The notes: a model not told the origin generated them from the sequence alone. A stretch of DNA of 64,000 bases from Bilabrum cf. latius (GCA_965178125.1 OZ237765.1:434001-498000); one strand, 5' to 3'; positions 12,670-25,870 are shown, counted from the stretch's first letter. Numbers and translations: made by a program.

Positions 12670-15600
12670 TCAGAAAGCAGACCCTGGCAGGCTAGCGTGC
12701 GCATTGGAGTACTCTCCCCCGTTTGCATCAGTCTCCCAAGCTTCCACCACGCCGCCCGTGACATTGTCACTATCATCAGTTCCCGTCACCACGCCTGCCC
12801 TCGCAACGCCCTTGTCCTCCGTTTCCTGCCGCGCCTCGTAGATGGTCGCGGGCGCGGCAGAGTCGACTGAGGCCCGGCTGGCGCGAGCTGTGCCCTAAAT
12901 CGACGGCAGAAAGCCGTCAGAGAGTCTCTCGACCCTGCCACCGTGCGACGCAGCAGCATCGCTGCCATAGCCCTCCGTAGCGCCGTCCTGGCCCGGCCCC
13001 TCCAATTTGTTCTCCCTCGACCCGGAGCCACGTTCCCCATTGCCATCGAACCCGTCGCTCGCCATCCCAATGCTTCCGAACGGTGAGGGTGTCAGGAGCT
13101 GCCTGACGCTCTCCGACCCGTGATCCACGCTCACGCTGTACGACCGGTGCTGCTGCTGCTGCTGGTTGCTGCCGGACGAGATTCCATGGCGCTGCCGCGG
13201 CTGCCTCTGGTTTCGACGACTGCCTCCGCTGCTCCCCCCCGTGCTCGCACTTGCCGCCAAAGAACCGATGCTTGCGTCAGCTCCGTCGCCCGCGTAACTC
13301 TTGGACTCTCGTACGGGATGCACCCTGTGCTTCCTTGACCACGAGGAACGGCGAGGCAATGTTCTGGTATTGCTTGGCGAGGATTCCTGCCTTCTCGCAG
13401 CTCCTTCGCGCATCTTTTTCTCTATTTCCATCCATGACGCGGTACTGCCAGTGTGAATGGCTTTGAGCGATTTGTTTGACACCACGCTGGCGGCCCGCCC
13501 CGGTCCCGGCGCTGCACTTCTGGGCGACTTGCCATCAGTGCTGGCTGCAGTGACTACCTGGCTGTGCGGCTCCTCCGTGTCCTGCTGCCTGGAGCCGGAC
13601 TTCCTCGGCTTGCGGGGTTTTCCCTTTGAGTTGTACAGGTCGACGATGGACCCGGACTTGGAGTTGGTGCGGGACTAGGACCTGCTGTTGGAGCTAGCGC
13701 CGATGCGAGTCGCACCTAGACCTGTCGATTTCGTGAACCGCGCGAGGTCGAGGCCCAGAAGGGCCCGCCTGCCCAGGGTCAGGGCCGGCGTGGCTCCCGC
13801 TGCCACGCACGCGATGACGGTCAGGGCCAGCGTTTGTTCCCTGGGAAGCTCGTCCAGCGCGAACAGCGTCATGCCGGCCAGCAGGGCGCACACGGTCTGC
13901 ATGTAGAGTGCGTAGGACATCCACTGCGACTCGCCCTGCTGGCTGTTGACGTTGCGGGTCACCACCGCGAGGTACACGGTGAAGCCGATGATGCCAGCGT
14001 TGAACACCAGCCAGATGCTGTTGAACACGTTGTGATGGGGCCCGTCGCATACGAGGTGCGTGATCATGGGATCGCTCTGTTCCTTGATTTCAAGGAGACT
14101 GGAAGGAGAGACGATGGCCCACGCTCCCAAGATCAGGGCCTCGATCAGCGCCAGCACACCCACCACCGCCAGCATTCCCATCTCGGAGAACTGCACCCTT
14201 CGCAACGACGGGTTGATGTGGATCTTGATGAGAAGCCGGAACACGCGAAACGTTTTAGCCGTGCACACCCCGAACATGAGCAGGAAGGACAGTGTGACCG
14301 CGGCTCGGCGCACGTCGCACATGACTGGCGTTGGCGGAATAAACCGGAGCATGGCAGAAGCCAAGAGGCCGAGGGCACCGACACCGATGGTGACGGTGAA
14401 GCGGGGCTGTGCCCGGCTCACCGCCTTGCTGCTCCATGCCCAAATGTACGCGCCCGTGGACAACAAGGCGATGCAGCCCGCAAGCCCAACCAAAGTAAAT
14501 ACGGCGTATTTCTGCCCCTCTGTGAGATGCCTCGTTCCTGTCGTGCACTTAACGTCAAACCGAACCCTTAGGATCCTGGATGAGTCTGAAGAGTTGCTCC
14601 CGAACCCGCTTCCGGAGTCGCTGCCCGTGCCATCGTCCCCGCCCACACCCTGGTCTGCTGCTCGCACCCAAAGCTCATCGTACCCGGAGCCGCATTGTTC
14701 GCCGTTAGGCACGTACGTTAGCACGATCGCAGTCTAGTTCAGCTCCCCGATTGTGAGCGACTGCTCCTTTACAACCAGCGCTTCCTCATCGAAGGAGCGA
14801 CCCTCGGCCGTTTGCGTGTACACCGACTACATGCGACGAAGCCCGGCTCGGCCACCCCGACCGCCGCCTCCACCACCCCTGCCTCGTCCCGTGAAGGACC
14901 CGCGCCATCCGCTGTCCCTCGGAAGTATGACCTGGCTCGGCCCAAGGGATGCCTGCCCGTCCATCTGGAGCTGCCTGCGGCCAACCGCCCTCGCCTCCAC
15001 GGCAGCAGCCACGGCATCCGAGGCAGAGGCCCACAAAGAATCGTCCATTCCATCGGATGGCGATGATCCGCTGCCGCCAGCGGACATCAAGTCGCCGTCA
15101 GCAGCCAGCCCGATGGCTTCTGCAAGCGCGTTCTGGTCGAGGATCGAGCACGCCGTCACAAAATCGTTCACGTGACTTCCTGTCAGCCCGAGCGTCTCAG
15201 CGTACGAGGCTGCATCCACCTTCAAATTTAGTGTTGTGTTGCGAGCCATGGGCTTGGACATCGTCAGAGTCCCGAATGCTGGCTCCTTGACTACGTCGAA
15301 CCGCAGGTCTCCCTGCCGGACGTCTGGGTCCTTGGCACGAAGCATGAGTGAGGCCCCGCACCCATCGAGGGCGGACTGGATCTAGGCTCTATCGTACACG
15401 GCTGTGTCGATATTTCCTTGTGTAAAGATGCCCTGTGCCGTGCCTGCCTACAGTGCAGTGCACTCGTCCGCCTCTACCCGCGCGGACAGCCTCCAGGCCT
15501 CGGTCAGCTCCCCGTCGTCGAGGTCGTCATGCCCGTCCTCCTAGTTCTCGATCACTGCGATGGTTGCGTTCACCACCGACTCGCCGATGAGGCCTCCCGT

Positions 15601-18600
15601 GGCAGCAGAGGCAGGCAGGGTCCACGGGTTGAGCAGCACGGGGGGGTCGTTCGTGGCCTGCACGTTGAGCTGCATCTCCTTGCACGGGCGCTGGGTGCCT
15701 CTGAACTCCGAGTCGAACTTGCAGTCGTTGGTGGCGTATACCAGCCTGTCCACGCCAGAGTAGTCGGGGTCTGGGAGGTATTTGACCCAGTACACTGCAG
15801 GCGGGGTCCCCACTAGACCTGCCAAGCTCCCACCGCCGCTTGTTGCGATCTGGCCCCCCTGAGACCCGCCTGACCCTGCCCCGCCCGAGGAGCCCCAATC
15901 GCTGGATCCATCGGCCCCCGAACCGACGTCCGTGACTCCGGTGCGCGTGCCGGGAGTAAAGAGTAGCCTGCCAGGCGGTGGCATACGGGTGCCAACCAGC
16001 AGCACCGCATCAATCTGTGGAAATGTGTTCCCCAGCGTCGCCTGGCTGCTGGACAGCGTCAGGTCCAGCCGGACTTGAGAGGTGGGGAATGGGATGGAGC
16101 ACATGCGGGGGCTAAAGATGCGCGCCGTGCCGTCGTCCCGCACCTCCCGCTCCCCCGACCAGGCTGGGATCCAGGTGCCGTCCGGGTGCCGGAAGCTGAC
16201 CCGCGTGATGTGTCCAGTGAACCACGTCTCGTATACGTCGATCCCAGTGACGTACACCCGCTCCCCGAACTCAAGCTCGAGGTACTCGGTGACGGATCCC
16301 CCTGACGGTCCCCATGCCTTGGGCGAGTCGCCATAGGATGGGTACGTGTTCGCAGGCCCAAGAATCTGCTGAGGGCTCCATTCGCCGGTCTGCCCGCCAA
16401 ACGAGGAGCTGTAGTAGAGCACTCTGGTGGCCCACATGGTGAGTATGGAGCCCTGTGCCGCTGCCAGATCAATGACTCTGGTGGGCGCAGTAAGCGGGTT
16501 CTGGTTCCGGCTTGACGTCATGACCTGCTCGAACCTGCCGAACAACGGGGCGGACACGATGTCGAGCATCACCAGCGAGTCCTCAATGGAATGCTGCTCG
16601 AGCTTGAAAAAAATGCTGCCGTCTTCCTCCACCTGGATGCGGTCTGCAGGGCACATCCCAATGCAATTGCGCGCCAGCCACTCGTCCTCTGCCGCCTGCT
16701 ACTGCAGCGATAGGCCGGTGATGTTCTGAATCAGCTGAGTCATTGCCGGGCACTCGCCCGGCGTCGGTTGATCGTGGACTGCTACCACAGAGAAGGTCAC
16801 GTTGGCTGGGTCGGAGGTCATTCCAAGCTCGTCCCGAAGCCTAAACGAAATCGTGTCCATGTTCTCCCCACTGCGGTCGGCAGGAGGGACGTAGGCCACG
16901 CTGCTTCCCAGGGCGGACACATCCAGGGGCAGGTTGTCTGCGACAATCTGAACACCTCTAGTACCGTCGGCCAGCACCTGATAGAGCCCTCCGGTGTTGG
17001 GCACTCTGATGATGATGGCCGTGACCTTCTGCCCCTCGGTGTCTGCCTGTACCATGATGCCGCCTGCGCCTATCTCGCCCGCCTCCCCGAGCCCGATGAA
17101 CGTTGTGGAATCCTCAAAGACGTCGACATGCAGGTTGGAGGCCACTGGACGCTCGTTGTAAAGCAGCAGAAGGCGCACCACCTCCACCTCCGCAAGCCTC
17201 GTGCCAATGGCCGAAGATGGGGAAGCGCCGACGAGCACGGGCGTGCCAAACGCCATCGTGTCAGTTCGTTGCGCACTTGTTGCGAGACTGCCACCTGAGA
17301 TGTACCGCATGCGAATGTACCCCTTGTCATCGCTCTCTAGCACGTCTCCTTGCTAGACGGCCCGGCCGGAAAACGACGCGCCCTGGCCGTTCTGAATGGC
17401 GGTGGAGACTTGCGTGACGACGCCGTGCGACGGTAGGCTAGATACCATCATACGGTACCGAATGGGTAGCAGTCGTATGTTGAACACGGTCTGTCCTCCC
17501 GAGTAACCCTGCACGATTGCGATGGAAGTGGACGTGTTGGCAGTTACGAGGTTCCCCAGCGCATCCGTGGACAGTCGGGTGTAGGCCGGAGACAGGGCGC
17601 CCACACCATCCCTAGCATTGGCCTGTAGCCCGCTCCTCGACGGCACCTTTGCTGTGCTCTTCCCGTCGAATCGGAGGTTGTTCACGGGGCGATACTGCAC
17701 GAAGTCGCTGCCCATGGAATCGCGTGTCACGTCCTTCCGAAACACAGTGCCCGACCTGCCGTTGAGCGACGAATCCGTGATGTTAGAGATGAGCGGCTCG
17801 TCGAACCTCCACTCTAGAAGCAAGTGGTCCGCTAGCCTCCAAGGGACGTTCCTTTGTGAGTATATGTCCAGGACGTCCTGGGCCGAGAGGGCGGTGCTGA
17901 AGACGCGCACGTCGTCGATTTCGATGGAGGATTTCTGCTGCCAGCGCTGCCGGCCCACGAATACGTGCCCGCTTTGCGCCCTCCTGTTGATGTTTCGGAG
18001 CTGTGCGGTTGTTTTTCTTGGGTGTACCTGCGTGTCGATTCTGTCGTCGTCGAGATAAACGCTCGCGAGGTTGTTTCCCTAGTCCCAGGCGAGCGTGAGC
18101 AGGTGCCACTCCTTCCGCTCAAACAGAGTGGCGTTGTGGAACTGCATCCGAATGCCGTCAAACTGCGGTGCGGGCACGTGGAACTAGTTTCGAGATATTT
18201 CCAATCTGCCATTACACATTGTTTGCTTTCATAGTCTGGCAGTGTGTGAAACCGTTGGCATGTGCCGGGCGACGGTAGAGACTCAGAACGGCTCACCTCC
18301 AAGTAGAGAGTATCATAATGGTACATTGCCATAAATACGGTCTCTTGCTCTGGAGCGCCCAGCTAACCAAACGGTGTTACGCTCAGGTCTCCTTGAGGCG
18401 GCTGGAACTCGACCTGCGAAGAAAAGCACCGCAGTGACAACGCCTCGAGTCAATGCCTTGGCTTGCATGTAAACGTGCTTTGAGATACATGACTTACTGG
18501 GTTATTGACCACCTGGAAAAAATGCGAATCTTGCCCGTCCACAAGGGGCCGGATGTACATTTGCACCGTAAACGACTGGCGCGGCCAAGCCATTGTCTGA

Positions 18601-18839
18601 TCGGAGGCTACCCATGACTCGCCGAGCAGCTGCACCCGTGAGAGTGAAAATCCCCAAAAAATATAAAATCGGCATTATTGATAATTCATAATTGCCTAGC
18701 CTCCCTGCGATACCGGTCTCACCTGCATGCAGAAGCCAGTATCGAACTCCTCATCGTAAGAAAACTCCGTTGCAGCAGCTGCATCGATGGCAAGGAAGAG
18801 CCCGAGCAAATATGCCGACACATGTAAAACCAATCGCAT
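12670..18839 (-). CDS. Class C-type G-protein-coupled receptor with large composite ectodomain
   Basis: Exons (minus): 18839-18723, 18629-18498, 18413-18297 and 18162-12670 (TGA), all phase 0, about 1,952 aa. A signal peptide (MRLVLHVSAYLLGLFLAIDA) is followed by a LamG/jelly-roll domain (EWHLLTLAWD; IEIDDVRVFSTALS, nt 17920). Next come cadherin-like or CSPG-like repeats, a discoidin-like domain (nt 16450-15990; SSSFGG, LGPANTYPSYGD, QIDAVLLVG) and a further cadherin-like stretch (RAKDPDVRQGDLRF). The seven-helix block (nt 14540-13760) resembles 7tm_3/GABA-B receptors (RFTVTIGVGALGLLAS, FGVCTAKTFRVFRLL). A Ser-rich tail with a Q-run near nt 13150 follows. Ten in-frame TAGs, including CAG-TAG-CAG at 16699-16701; none lies in the 7TM core. 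No Venus-flytrap module is apparent, unlike typical class C receptors. A 27-nt in-frame piece near 18030 could be read as a tiny intron. Ligand unknown; probably surface adhesion sensing. Confidence 0.85.
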
Positions 18840-19203
18840 AATGCCCTGTTGCGCCGGCTGATTTGCTGAGAAGTGAGCGTTGTGGAGTATTGCGCGGTTG
18901 CTCGCGAGCCAGCTGAATCTGCTTTTTGGCCAGGAAAGCCGGCTGAGTGACCGGAAACTCTATTTTGGTTCTAAAGCACTGCACACTAAATACCAAAAGT
19001 CCAGATAGAGAGGAAAATGGAGTAAATTCTTATCTAGCTGCACGCGCAAGAGTTGAGCACCAAAGAGAGTGGTGCTATTAGTAGCGTGCAAGTTTCGGGG
19101 AACCACTAGTTGCAGTTGGGCAATTTCGGCACATTGTGGACCGCTTCTCGCCCGACGAGGATCACACTCAGCTGTATTGATTTAAAAGTAAAGTTGCCAC
19201 ATA
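18840..19203. promoter_or_regulatory. Shared upstream region, GPCR / importin
   Basis: 364 bp between divergent ATGs. More AT-rich than the flanking exons. No motif stands out. Promoter role inferred from position. Confidence 0.35.
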
Positions 19204-22200
19204 TGTCAGGCCGACCAGCTGTTCCGGTTGTCCCTGGACTTCCTCCACTGCCTTCAGACCCTAGGGCTGCTTGCGAGACAGTGTTCTCAGCACTATCAGG
19301 CTCTCCGTCGGATGAATTACTCGCAGGCATTGACAATTGGATACCATTGTTTCTCTCCAATGCCAATGTAGCCCCAAGAGCCTTGCTAGAAATCATGGAA
19401 AAGTCGGAGAAGGACACGGTTCGGCACATGGCAGCTATCAATTTAAGAAAACATATCATGTCGTTGTACTGGAAGACGTTCACCGACGCTTAGAAAATCA
19501 TGTGCAAGTAGATTCTGATTCAACGCCTCCAGCGGGAGCCCTCAAGGCGAGTTCGAGTGATGGTGGTGGCGAGCGCAGTGGCTGTCTGCAAGACGGAGCT
19601 GCCAGCGGGCAGGTGGCCCGAGCTGCTGAGACTAGCACAGTAGGCATCATAGCACAGCGTTGTGGACGTGCGAGAAGTGAGCTGTCGTGTTGCTGGCCCG
19701 CTTATCTTGAGCGCACTTGAGCACTATCAGCGCACTTTATCCGAATGACATGATCCTTCCCGTTCACCTTTCTTTGCTCAACGCGTAACTCCATCCTTAC
19801 CTGCCGCAGCTTAGCATGCTGATCTATACCGCGCTATTGGACATGATGCCCAAGTTCATGGTGACGAATCTCGGTCTGCTCAACAGGACAATCGGCAAGG
19901 CACTCGAGGACAAGGCCTCCCTAGGACTCCGAGTCCAAGCGATGCGAGCAGCCACGCAGCTGCTGGCATACGTTGGTGACGAGCTCTTGGCCACTGGAGG
20001 GGTAGGTAAAACTAAAGACCAGAACGACTGTGTCGAGCTACTGCCCCAAGTCATCCGCGTGGTAGAAGACTGCGTGGATGCGGGGCAGCACGACACGGCG
20101 AACTCCGCACTCGACACACTGCACGAGCTGGCCGCGGGTGAATCGCCGTACGTTTTGAAGCTCTGGGAGCCATTGGGCCAGCTGGCTATGGGAGTTCTGC
20201 AGAAACCCGACGTGGATCCATCGCTGCGATCCATGGGATGCGAGCTGCTCAGGGAGCTGGTGACCCAGCAGCCCGGCAAGTTTTTCAGGAAAGGGCTCGT
20301 GGGTTCGATTCTGGAGAATGCGATCAAGATCATGGGCCAGTACGAGCTGCCCGAGCGACCGAGTCGTGATGATCTCCTAGAGGCGATCGAGGTGTTCTCA
20401 TCCCAGGGCAGGGCAGTTGACGACCATGCAGTGTCCTCAGCCGCCTCCCTCGTCGACACGATCGCCATCCACATGCCATCGCAGAGGGTCTTCCCCATGA
20501 TCATGAAGGCAGCTGAGGTGTGCCTCAAGTAGCCCCAGTGGCAGCGCAGGGCCACTGGGTGCATCTTGGTGGCGCAGACAGCTGAGGGGTGCCAGGCAGA
20601 GAGCAGGGCGCAGATCGAGCACATCCTGAGGCTGGTCGTGCCCATGGCGCGCGACAAGCACCCGGCTGTGCGAGCGTCTTTCTGTTACTGCATCGGAGCT
20701 CTCAGTCAGGAGCTCGACAAGTCCATGGCATCCAGCCACAGGCTGCACGTCCCCGCCATGATCGCGCTCACCAACGACCCAATCCCGCCCGTGGCGGAAC
20801 GTGCCGTGTTCGCTATCGACTGCCTCATGGACACCAATTTCAAGCAGGACATGCTGCCGTACTGCGAGCAGCTGCTGTCGCTTTGTGGCCGACTGCTTCA
20901 GAGCGACAAGACGTCGCCTAGGATGGAGGTGGCTGGGATCAGCCTAATATCGAGCATATGCACGACCATGCAGGGCAGGATGCGGAAGTTCTTCGCGCCG
21001 ATCGCCAGAGCTCTCCTCATGCGGGTGCAGCGCACCGGGGCGGATTTCGCTGAACAGCGCGCAACTGCAGTTGACACCATCGGAGCGCTGTGCTATGCGG
21101 TGGGCAAGAAGATGTGGATGCCATTCATGTCGAGCAGCAACATCATGCACCACATCCGGCAGTGCTTCGAGGCCAAGGACGCACAGCTTTCGCAGCATGC
21201 GTACTTGTGCCTGGGCCAGATTGCCATGACGATTAAGGATGACATGGGCCCGGCTATTGGCGGTCTCATCAGCTAGATGAGAGAGGACATTAATAGACGA
21301 GATTTGGTTGCGATCGACTTTGCGATGGTGCCCCGGGTTGGTATGGGGTCGGAGGTCCATGAGATCGGGAAGGGAATGGGCGCCGCTGATTTCGAAGGAG
21401 CCACGGTGAGCAAGTTCAGGCGGAGCGGTCTGCTGGAGCAAATGAAGAGCAGCATTCTGCTCGTGCTGGCGCAGCTGGCGCAGCACTGTCCCAAGGCCAT
21501 AGGCCCTCATCTGGGGCACGCGTTTGAGGTGGCCAAGACTGGCTTCAAGAACATGAGCGATGACATCCGCGTGCAAGCACCTCTCGCCATGGCAAATGTG
21601 ATGGCATGCATGGCCAAGAGCGGGGGAGCGACACCTCCAAGCGGTGGAAAAGGGCCCAACATGCGCCCCGACTTCCTCAAGCTGCTCAAGGAGACGTGCA
21701 TGGAAGTGATCCAGGCCATCTACCTCGAGCTGGACGCATCTGTTGTGTCGTCGTACATCGATTTCTTTGAGATCATGGCTAGTCAGGTAGGCCCCTGGGT
21801 GCTGGGACCTCTCAAGGCGCGTGCCATGCAGGCCATGGAGGCGGCACTGGCCGCCCGGCTGGGGTGTGACGCGGTCGAGTTCGAAGATGAAGACGAGGAG
21901 GATGAGGGCGAACCACTCGAGAGAGTGAGAAACATCCTGATAGCAGGGCAGGTCTGCGATTTCATGGAAACGTGTCTCGAGTAGGAACCGGAGGTATCGC
22001 TCGCTGCAATGAAAGACACGGGTCTGTGGACGGAGTTCATCAAGTTCCTCTCGGATGATGACCTCGGGGAGGATGCCTCTAGCCCCATTGGGACCGTGGC
22101 AGTCGCGGCCGAGGTCTGCGGCAAGGGGTTTGCACCGGCGCTGCCCGACGTGATGCCCACGATCGTCAAGTACTGCGGAGACTCCAAGGCGCACGTGAAC

Positions 22201-22884
22201 GTTCGACGAAACCTCGTGTTTGCGCTGGGCTGGCTGCCTCTCGTAGAGGAAGGCGCCGGCGCCAAGATGGCTCCGCAATGCCTCAAGTACTGCGTCGAGC
22301 ACTGCAAGAGGACCGACACGATGAATTCCACGTCGCACGCCATGGTAGATAATGCTGTCAGCTCGGTGCTCCGCGTTTTGCGGACGTTTCCCTCGGCTGG
22401 CCCAGCGGACAAACTGGTAGAAACTGCAGTGTCTCAGCTCCCGCTCAGGGTTGACTTCTCGGAAGCAGGCGAGATTCTGAAATCGATGGTGATGCTTGCT
22501 TCAAAGGGGATCGGGGCAGCGAAGAAGCACCTGCCCCGAGCACTCACCGAGGCCGCTCGCATGATTTCCGAGTCGGTGGTTGTCGAGCACATGCCCAGAA
22601 AGTACAAGCTTGTCGCGCTGCAGACCATCGCCAAGTTTGCGGAGCAGTCGTCGTTTGGTGCAGTGATCGGACAGTGCTCCCCTCAGGTGCAGGCGGTGGT
22701 GCGGGCCCGCCTAGATCTCGTCAAGTCGTTGGGTCCCCATGCAGCCATCGATGCTGCCTTGCCAGAGTCGGCCGTGACACCAGCCGGGAGTCCAGTGAAG
22801 GGTGGGGCGGGAGGTGGGTGGGGAGCCAGCAGCCCCGGGGGCGCGTCTGCTGGTGGGTCTCCTGCAGTGGGCGGAGGAAGGTGA
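19204..22884 (+). CDS. Importin-beta family karyopherin, importin-4/Kap123-like
   Basis: HEAT-repeat nuclear import receptor that would carry ribosomal proteins and histones through the nuclear pore under Ran control. Exons as read: 19204-19507, 19547-19676 and 19810-22884 (TGA); the 39-nt first intron is tentative. Family signatures: VRHMAAINLRKHI near the N-terminus, GRWPELLRLAQ in exon 2, then DVREL across the second junction (19676/19810). HEAT repeats continue, such as SLRSMGCELLRELV, MARDKHPAVRASFCYCIGAL and YCGDSKAHVNVRRNLVFALG. The C-terminus is Gly/Ser-rich. Six TAGs lie in frame: one near 19491, two in exon 2 (in LAQ-TAG-AS-TAG-HS), then 20530, 21274 and 21982. With these read as sense, the length (about 1,170 aa) is near the family norm. 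The TAG at 20530 aligns to an acidic or polar position before a conserved R-R/K-A. Confidence 0.9.
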
Positions 22885-23040
22885 TAGTCGTCAGTGAAGT
22901 GAATCGCGAGGTAAAAAGTGTATATCATTGCCAGGGGTCTTCTCCGTTTCGATCCAGAGATCCGGGGTTCCGATCGGAGCAACACTGAGGCATTTACGAA
23001 CTTACCAATCAAGGGCTCGTGCAACCAGTAAACAGGAGCA

Positions 23041-25489
23041 ATGAGCTCTATTCTAGGAGGCATTTTATTATTTTTCGTCTCTTTTGCTGACAGCGCGGCT
23101 TTGCCCAACATACTCTTTGTGGTTGGTAAGATAGGCCTCCAACGGTAGCCACACAGATTATTGACGTATCACGGTACGTTTGCCATATGGTGCCTCAATT
23201 TGTCAACTTTGACGCAGCGGATGATCTTGGATATGCTGACGCAGAGGTCATGGTGGAGTATCCGGCGACCAAGATCAGAACGCCGAATCTGAAGCAGCTT
23301 GCGGATGAGGGTGTCGTACTTCGCAACTATCACGCCATGATGGTGTGCTCGCCCAGGTATGATGCATCGACCAATCTTTGAAGAAAGACGCACATCTCAG
23401 TGTCACATTTGCATTGCTACGCTCAAGCAGTACAGCCCATTTGACCGAGTGCGTTGCCTCTTGCACCCACCCGCAGTCGTGCCGCCATTCACACAGGGTA
23501 TGTCTCGCATCGTTCCGTGTGTGCGCATGCAGCAAGCAGTGCTGTATTTAGCTTTCCATCCCAGCCCGTCCCTGGTAGCTCGCGCAGACGATACCCTATT
23601 CGGTACGGGCTGCAGCATTATGTCATCTCTCATTCCGCGGCATACTCGCTTCCCCTAAATGAGACGCTGCTCCCCCAGATCCTCGCGAAGCGTGGCTACT
23701 AGAGGCACGCTGTCGGAAAATGTGAGTCAGCATCAGTATTCATTCCGCGCGCATCTTGCAGGCACCTGGCCCATCGCTCTTCAAGCCTTTCGGAGAACCG
23801 TGCCCAGCTGTCGCCCTGACTAGTGCCTATCCGAGTCGCAGACCACTTAGGGTTCTACAAATGGGAAGCCACGCCCACGTTCCGAGGGTACGAGTCCTTC
23901 AGGGGCTTTTACGGCGGCGGTGAATCCTACTACGATCACGTGGCGTCGGGCAGCTACGACATGCGCGACGACCAGGGCGAGCGCTGCGGTCCCAACTGCT
24001 CTAGAGTGGCCTGGGATTGGGACGGGCAGTACAGCACAACGCTCTTCACGGGCGCCGCCGTCGATGTGATCGAGAAGCACGATCCAGGCAAGGGACCCAT
24101 GTTCATGTACCTGGCATATTAGGCGGTGCACGTGAGATGCGCCCGCCCAGCGCTCTTTATCGCAATTACCGTCGAGCACATGAAATGCCACCATCAATCC
24201 TGGATTACTCGTGTAAGCACCGCAGGCGCCCGCCCAAGTCCCAGAGAAGTACGTCACACCGTACGAGGGCATAATCAAGAGCAAGGAGAGGCGCACATTC
24301 GCTGGCATGCTCTCTTGCCTGGACGAGGGCATTGGGAATGTGACGGCTGCACTTGAGGCTAACGGGATGCTGAACAACACAGTGATTGTCTTCACGAGTG
24401 ACAACGGTGAGTGGAGATTGTCTCAACGTATGGAAGAGCTTCAGAGTGTATGCCGCAATGCAAAACGCTAGCACGGTTGCATCAACACAAACACGTGCAG
24501 CTGCACCTTGCGACCCTTCCATGCGACGCGCAGGTGGACCTACCACCACTGGAGATGCAGTCGGGGCGCGGAACTGGCCCCTGCGCGGGGGCAAGCACTC
24601 CCTCTGGCGCGGCGGTGAGACCGTCACTGGCCTGGTATGGGCCCCTCCTAGCCTCATGCCTGTGAGGGGCCCACGTGCCTACAACAACCTCATGCACGTC
24701 GTTGACTGGCTGCCCACACTGGCCTACGGTCTAGCGGGTGCGGAGCGCGGTGACACTCTGCCCCTCGATGGGGTGGACCAGTGGGCTTTCCTTGCTGGCA
24801 CCAACAGCACCAGCAATGCGCCGAGGTCGGAGTTCCTCGGCAACATCGACAGGGACCACACCGCGGGGGGCCACTGGGCCGTGCAGCGCGGCTGCTACAA
24901 GCTGCTGCAGGGAGAGCCGGGACCGCCAGACGGCTGGGCTCCGCCCTTTAATGAGACGGGGCCGTGGGCCACAGGGGCCGATGCGAGTAGTCAAGGCGAC
25001 GAAGCGGGGTGCAGATAGCCGCGGGATCTCGGTCAGATCGCCGGCAAGTGCTTCGTCAAGACCGAAATGAAGGATCGCAACCCGTGCGACGGGACCTCGG
25101 GCGCTCTTATCCAAGGCGGTTAGTGCTCGAGTGACCCCGGGTACTGCTATCCTGGCCATGACCTGGTGCCAGGTGGGATTGACAACCGTACTGTGGAGCA
25201 GTGCTGTCAAGAGTGTGCTGACAGGGCAGCGGATGGCTGCAAGTACTTCACGCTGAACGCACAGTCGGACCCGTTTCCCTTTTCCAACACCACGCGATAG
25301 ATGTACGATGTATGCCAGGACCCCGAGGAGCGTGTGGATGTGCTGAGCAGGTTTCCACAGCAGGAGGAGCAGCTCGTCTAGGCGGTCGCGGAGTACAACA
25401 CGAGCTTGGTGCCACCACTTCATGGCGACCCTTCCTGCCCTTCGTGGAACCCAGAGAAGTACAACCACACGTGGACCCCGTGGTGCTGA
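23041..25489 (+). CDS. Secreted arylsulfatase (type I sulfatase, ARSB-like)
   Basis: Hydrolyses sulfate esters, probably of sulfated polysaccharides, in a secretory or lysosomal compartment. Seven exons: 23041-23125, 23218-23356, 23477-23497, 23588-23721, 23842-24131, 24226-24406 and 24534-25489 (TGA). Exon 1 encodes a signal peptide and PNILFVV, and joins ADDLGYADAE. Exons 2-3-4 splice to the active site CSPSRAAIHTGRYPIR, whose Cys is the formylglycine precursor. Exon 3 is a 21-nt micro-exon. Exon 4/5 gives VGK(W/Y)HLGFY, and my best acceptor yields Y. VPEKYVTPYEG, the metal-binding TSDNG, NWPLRGGKHSLWRGG and MYDVCQDPEER follow. Six in-frame TAGs: 23700, 24120 (LAY-TAG-AVH, where animal ARSB has Q), 25016, about 25120, 25298 (before MYD, often Q) and 25379. 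Together these favour UAG = Gln. Confidence 0.93.
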
Positions 25490-25870
25490 GCACTGCAACT
25501 GCATGCAGCTGCTATTTGGTACAATTGGGATTCCGGGATGCATGACGGCACACGGTCGTCGAGCCTGGGCCCAAGATTTGGCGCGTCCTGCGCGTGGATG
25601 CCAGGTGTTTCGGATCCGGGATAAAATCCAAAAACAATGGATTGGCCGTTGCAACTTTAGGTCTAGATGAAGTATATCCGAATCGAAGACTGGGCCAAGT
25701 TATAAGGTTATAAAAGTAACAAAGCTGTCTCATCAGTTGTGCACTGCATATTTCAAGGGGGATCCACCCGGAATCCGGAGGTTATCCAAAAGCACTCCAA
25801 GAGGTCTCTAGGGCTAGCAGTAAGGTTACGTAACTCGTTACGGACAGATTAAACCTGCCACTTGACAGGA
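25490..25870. other. Convergent intergenic region
   Basis: AT-richer 381 bp between the stops of the sulfatase (+) and the Fn3-like protein (-). No gene or element seen. Confidence 0.6.

Noticed and set aside
18008-18034. 27-nt intron in the GPCR gene
   Set aside because: GT..AG bounds exist, but the piece is in frame and stop-free, and 27 nt would be extraordinarily short. Treated as coding.
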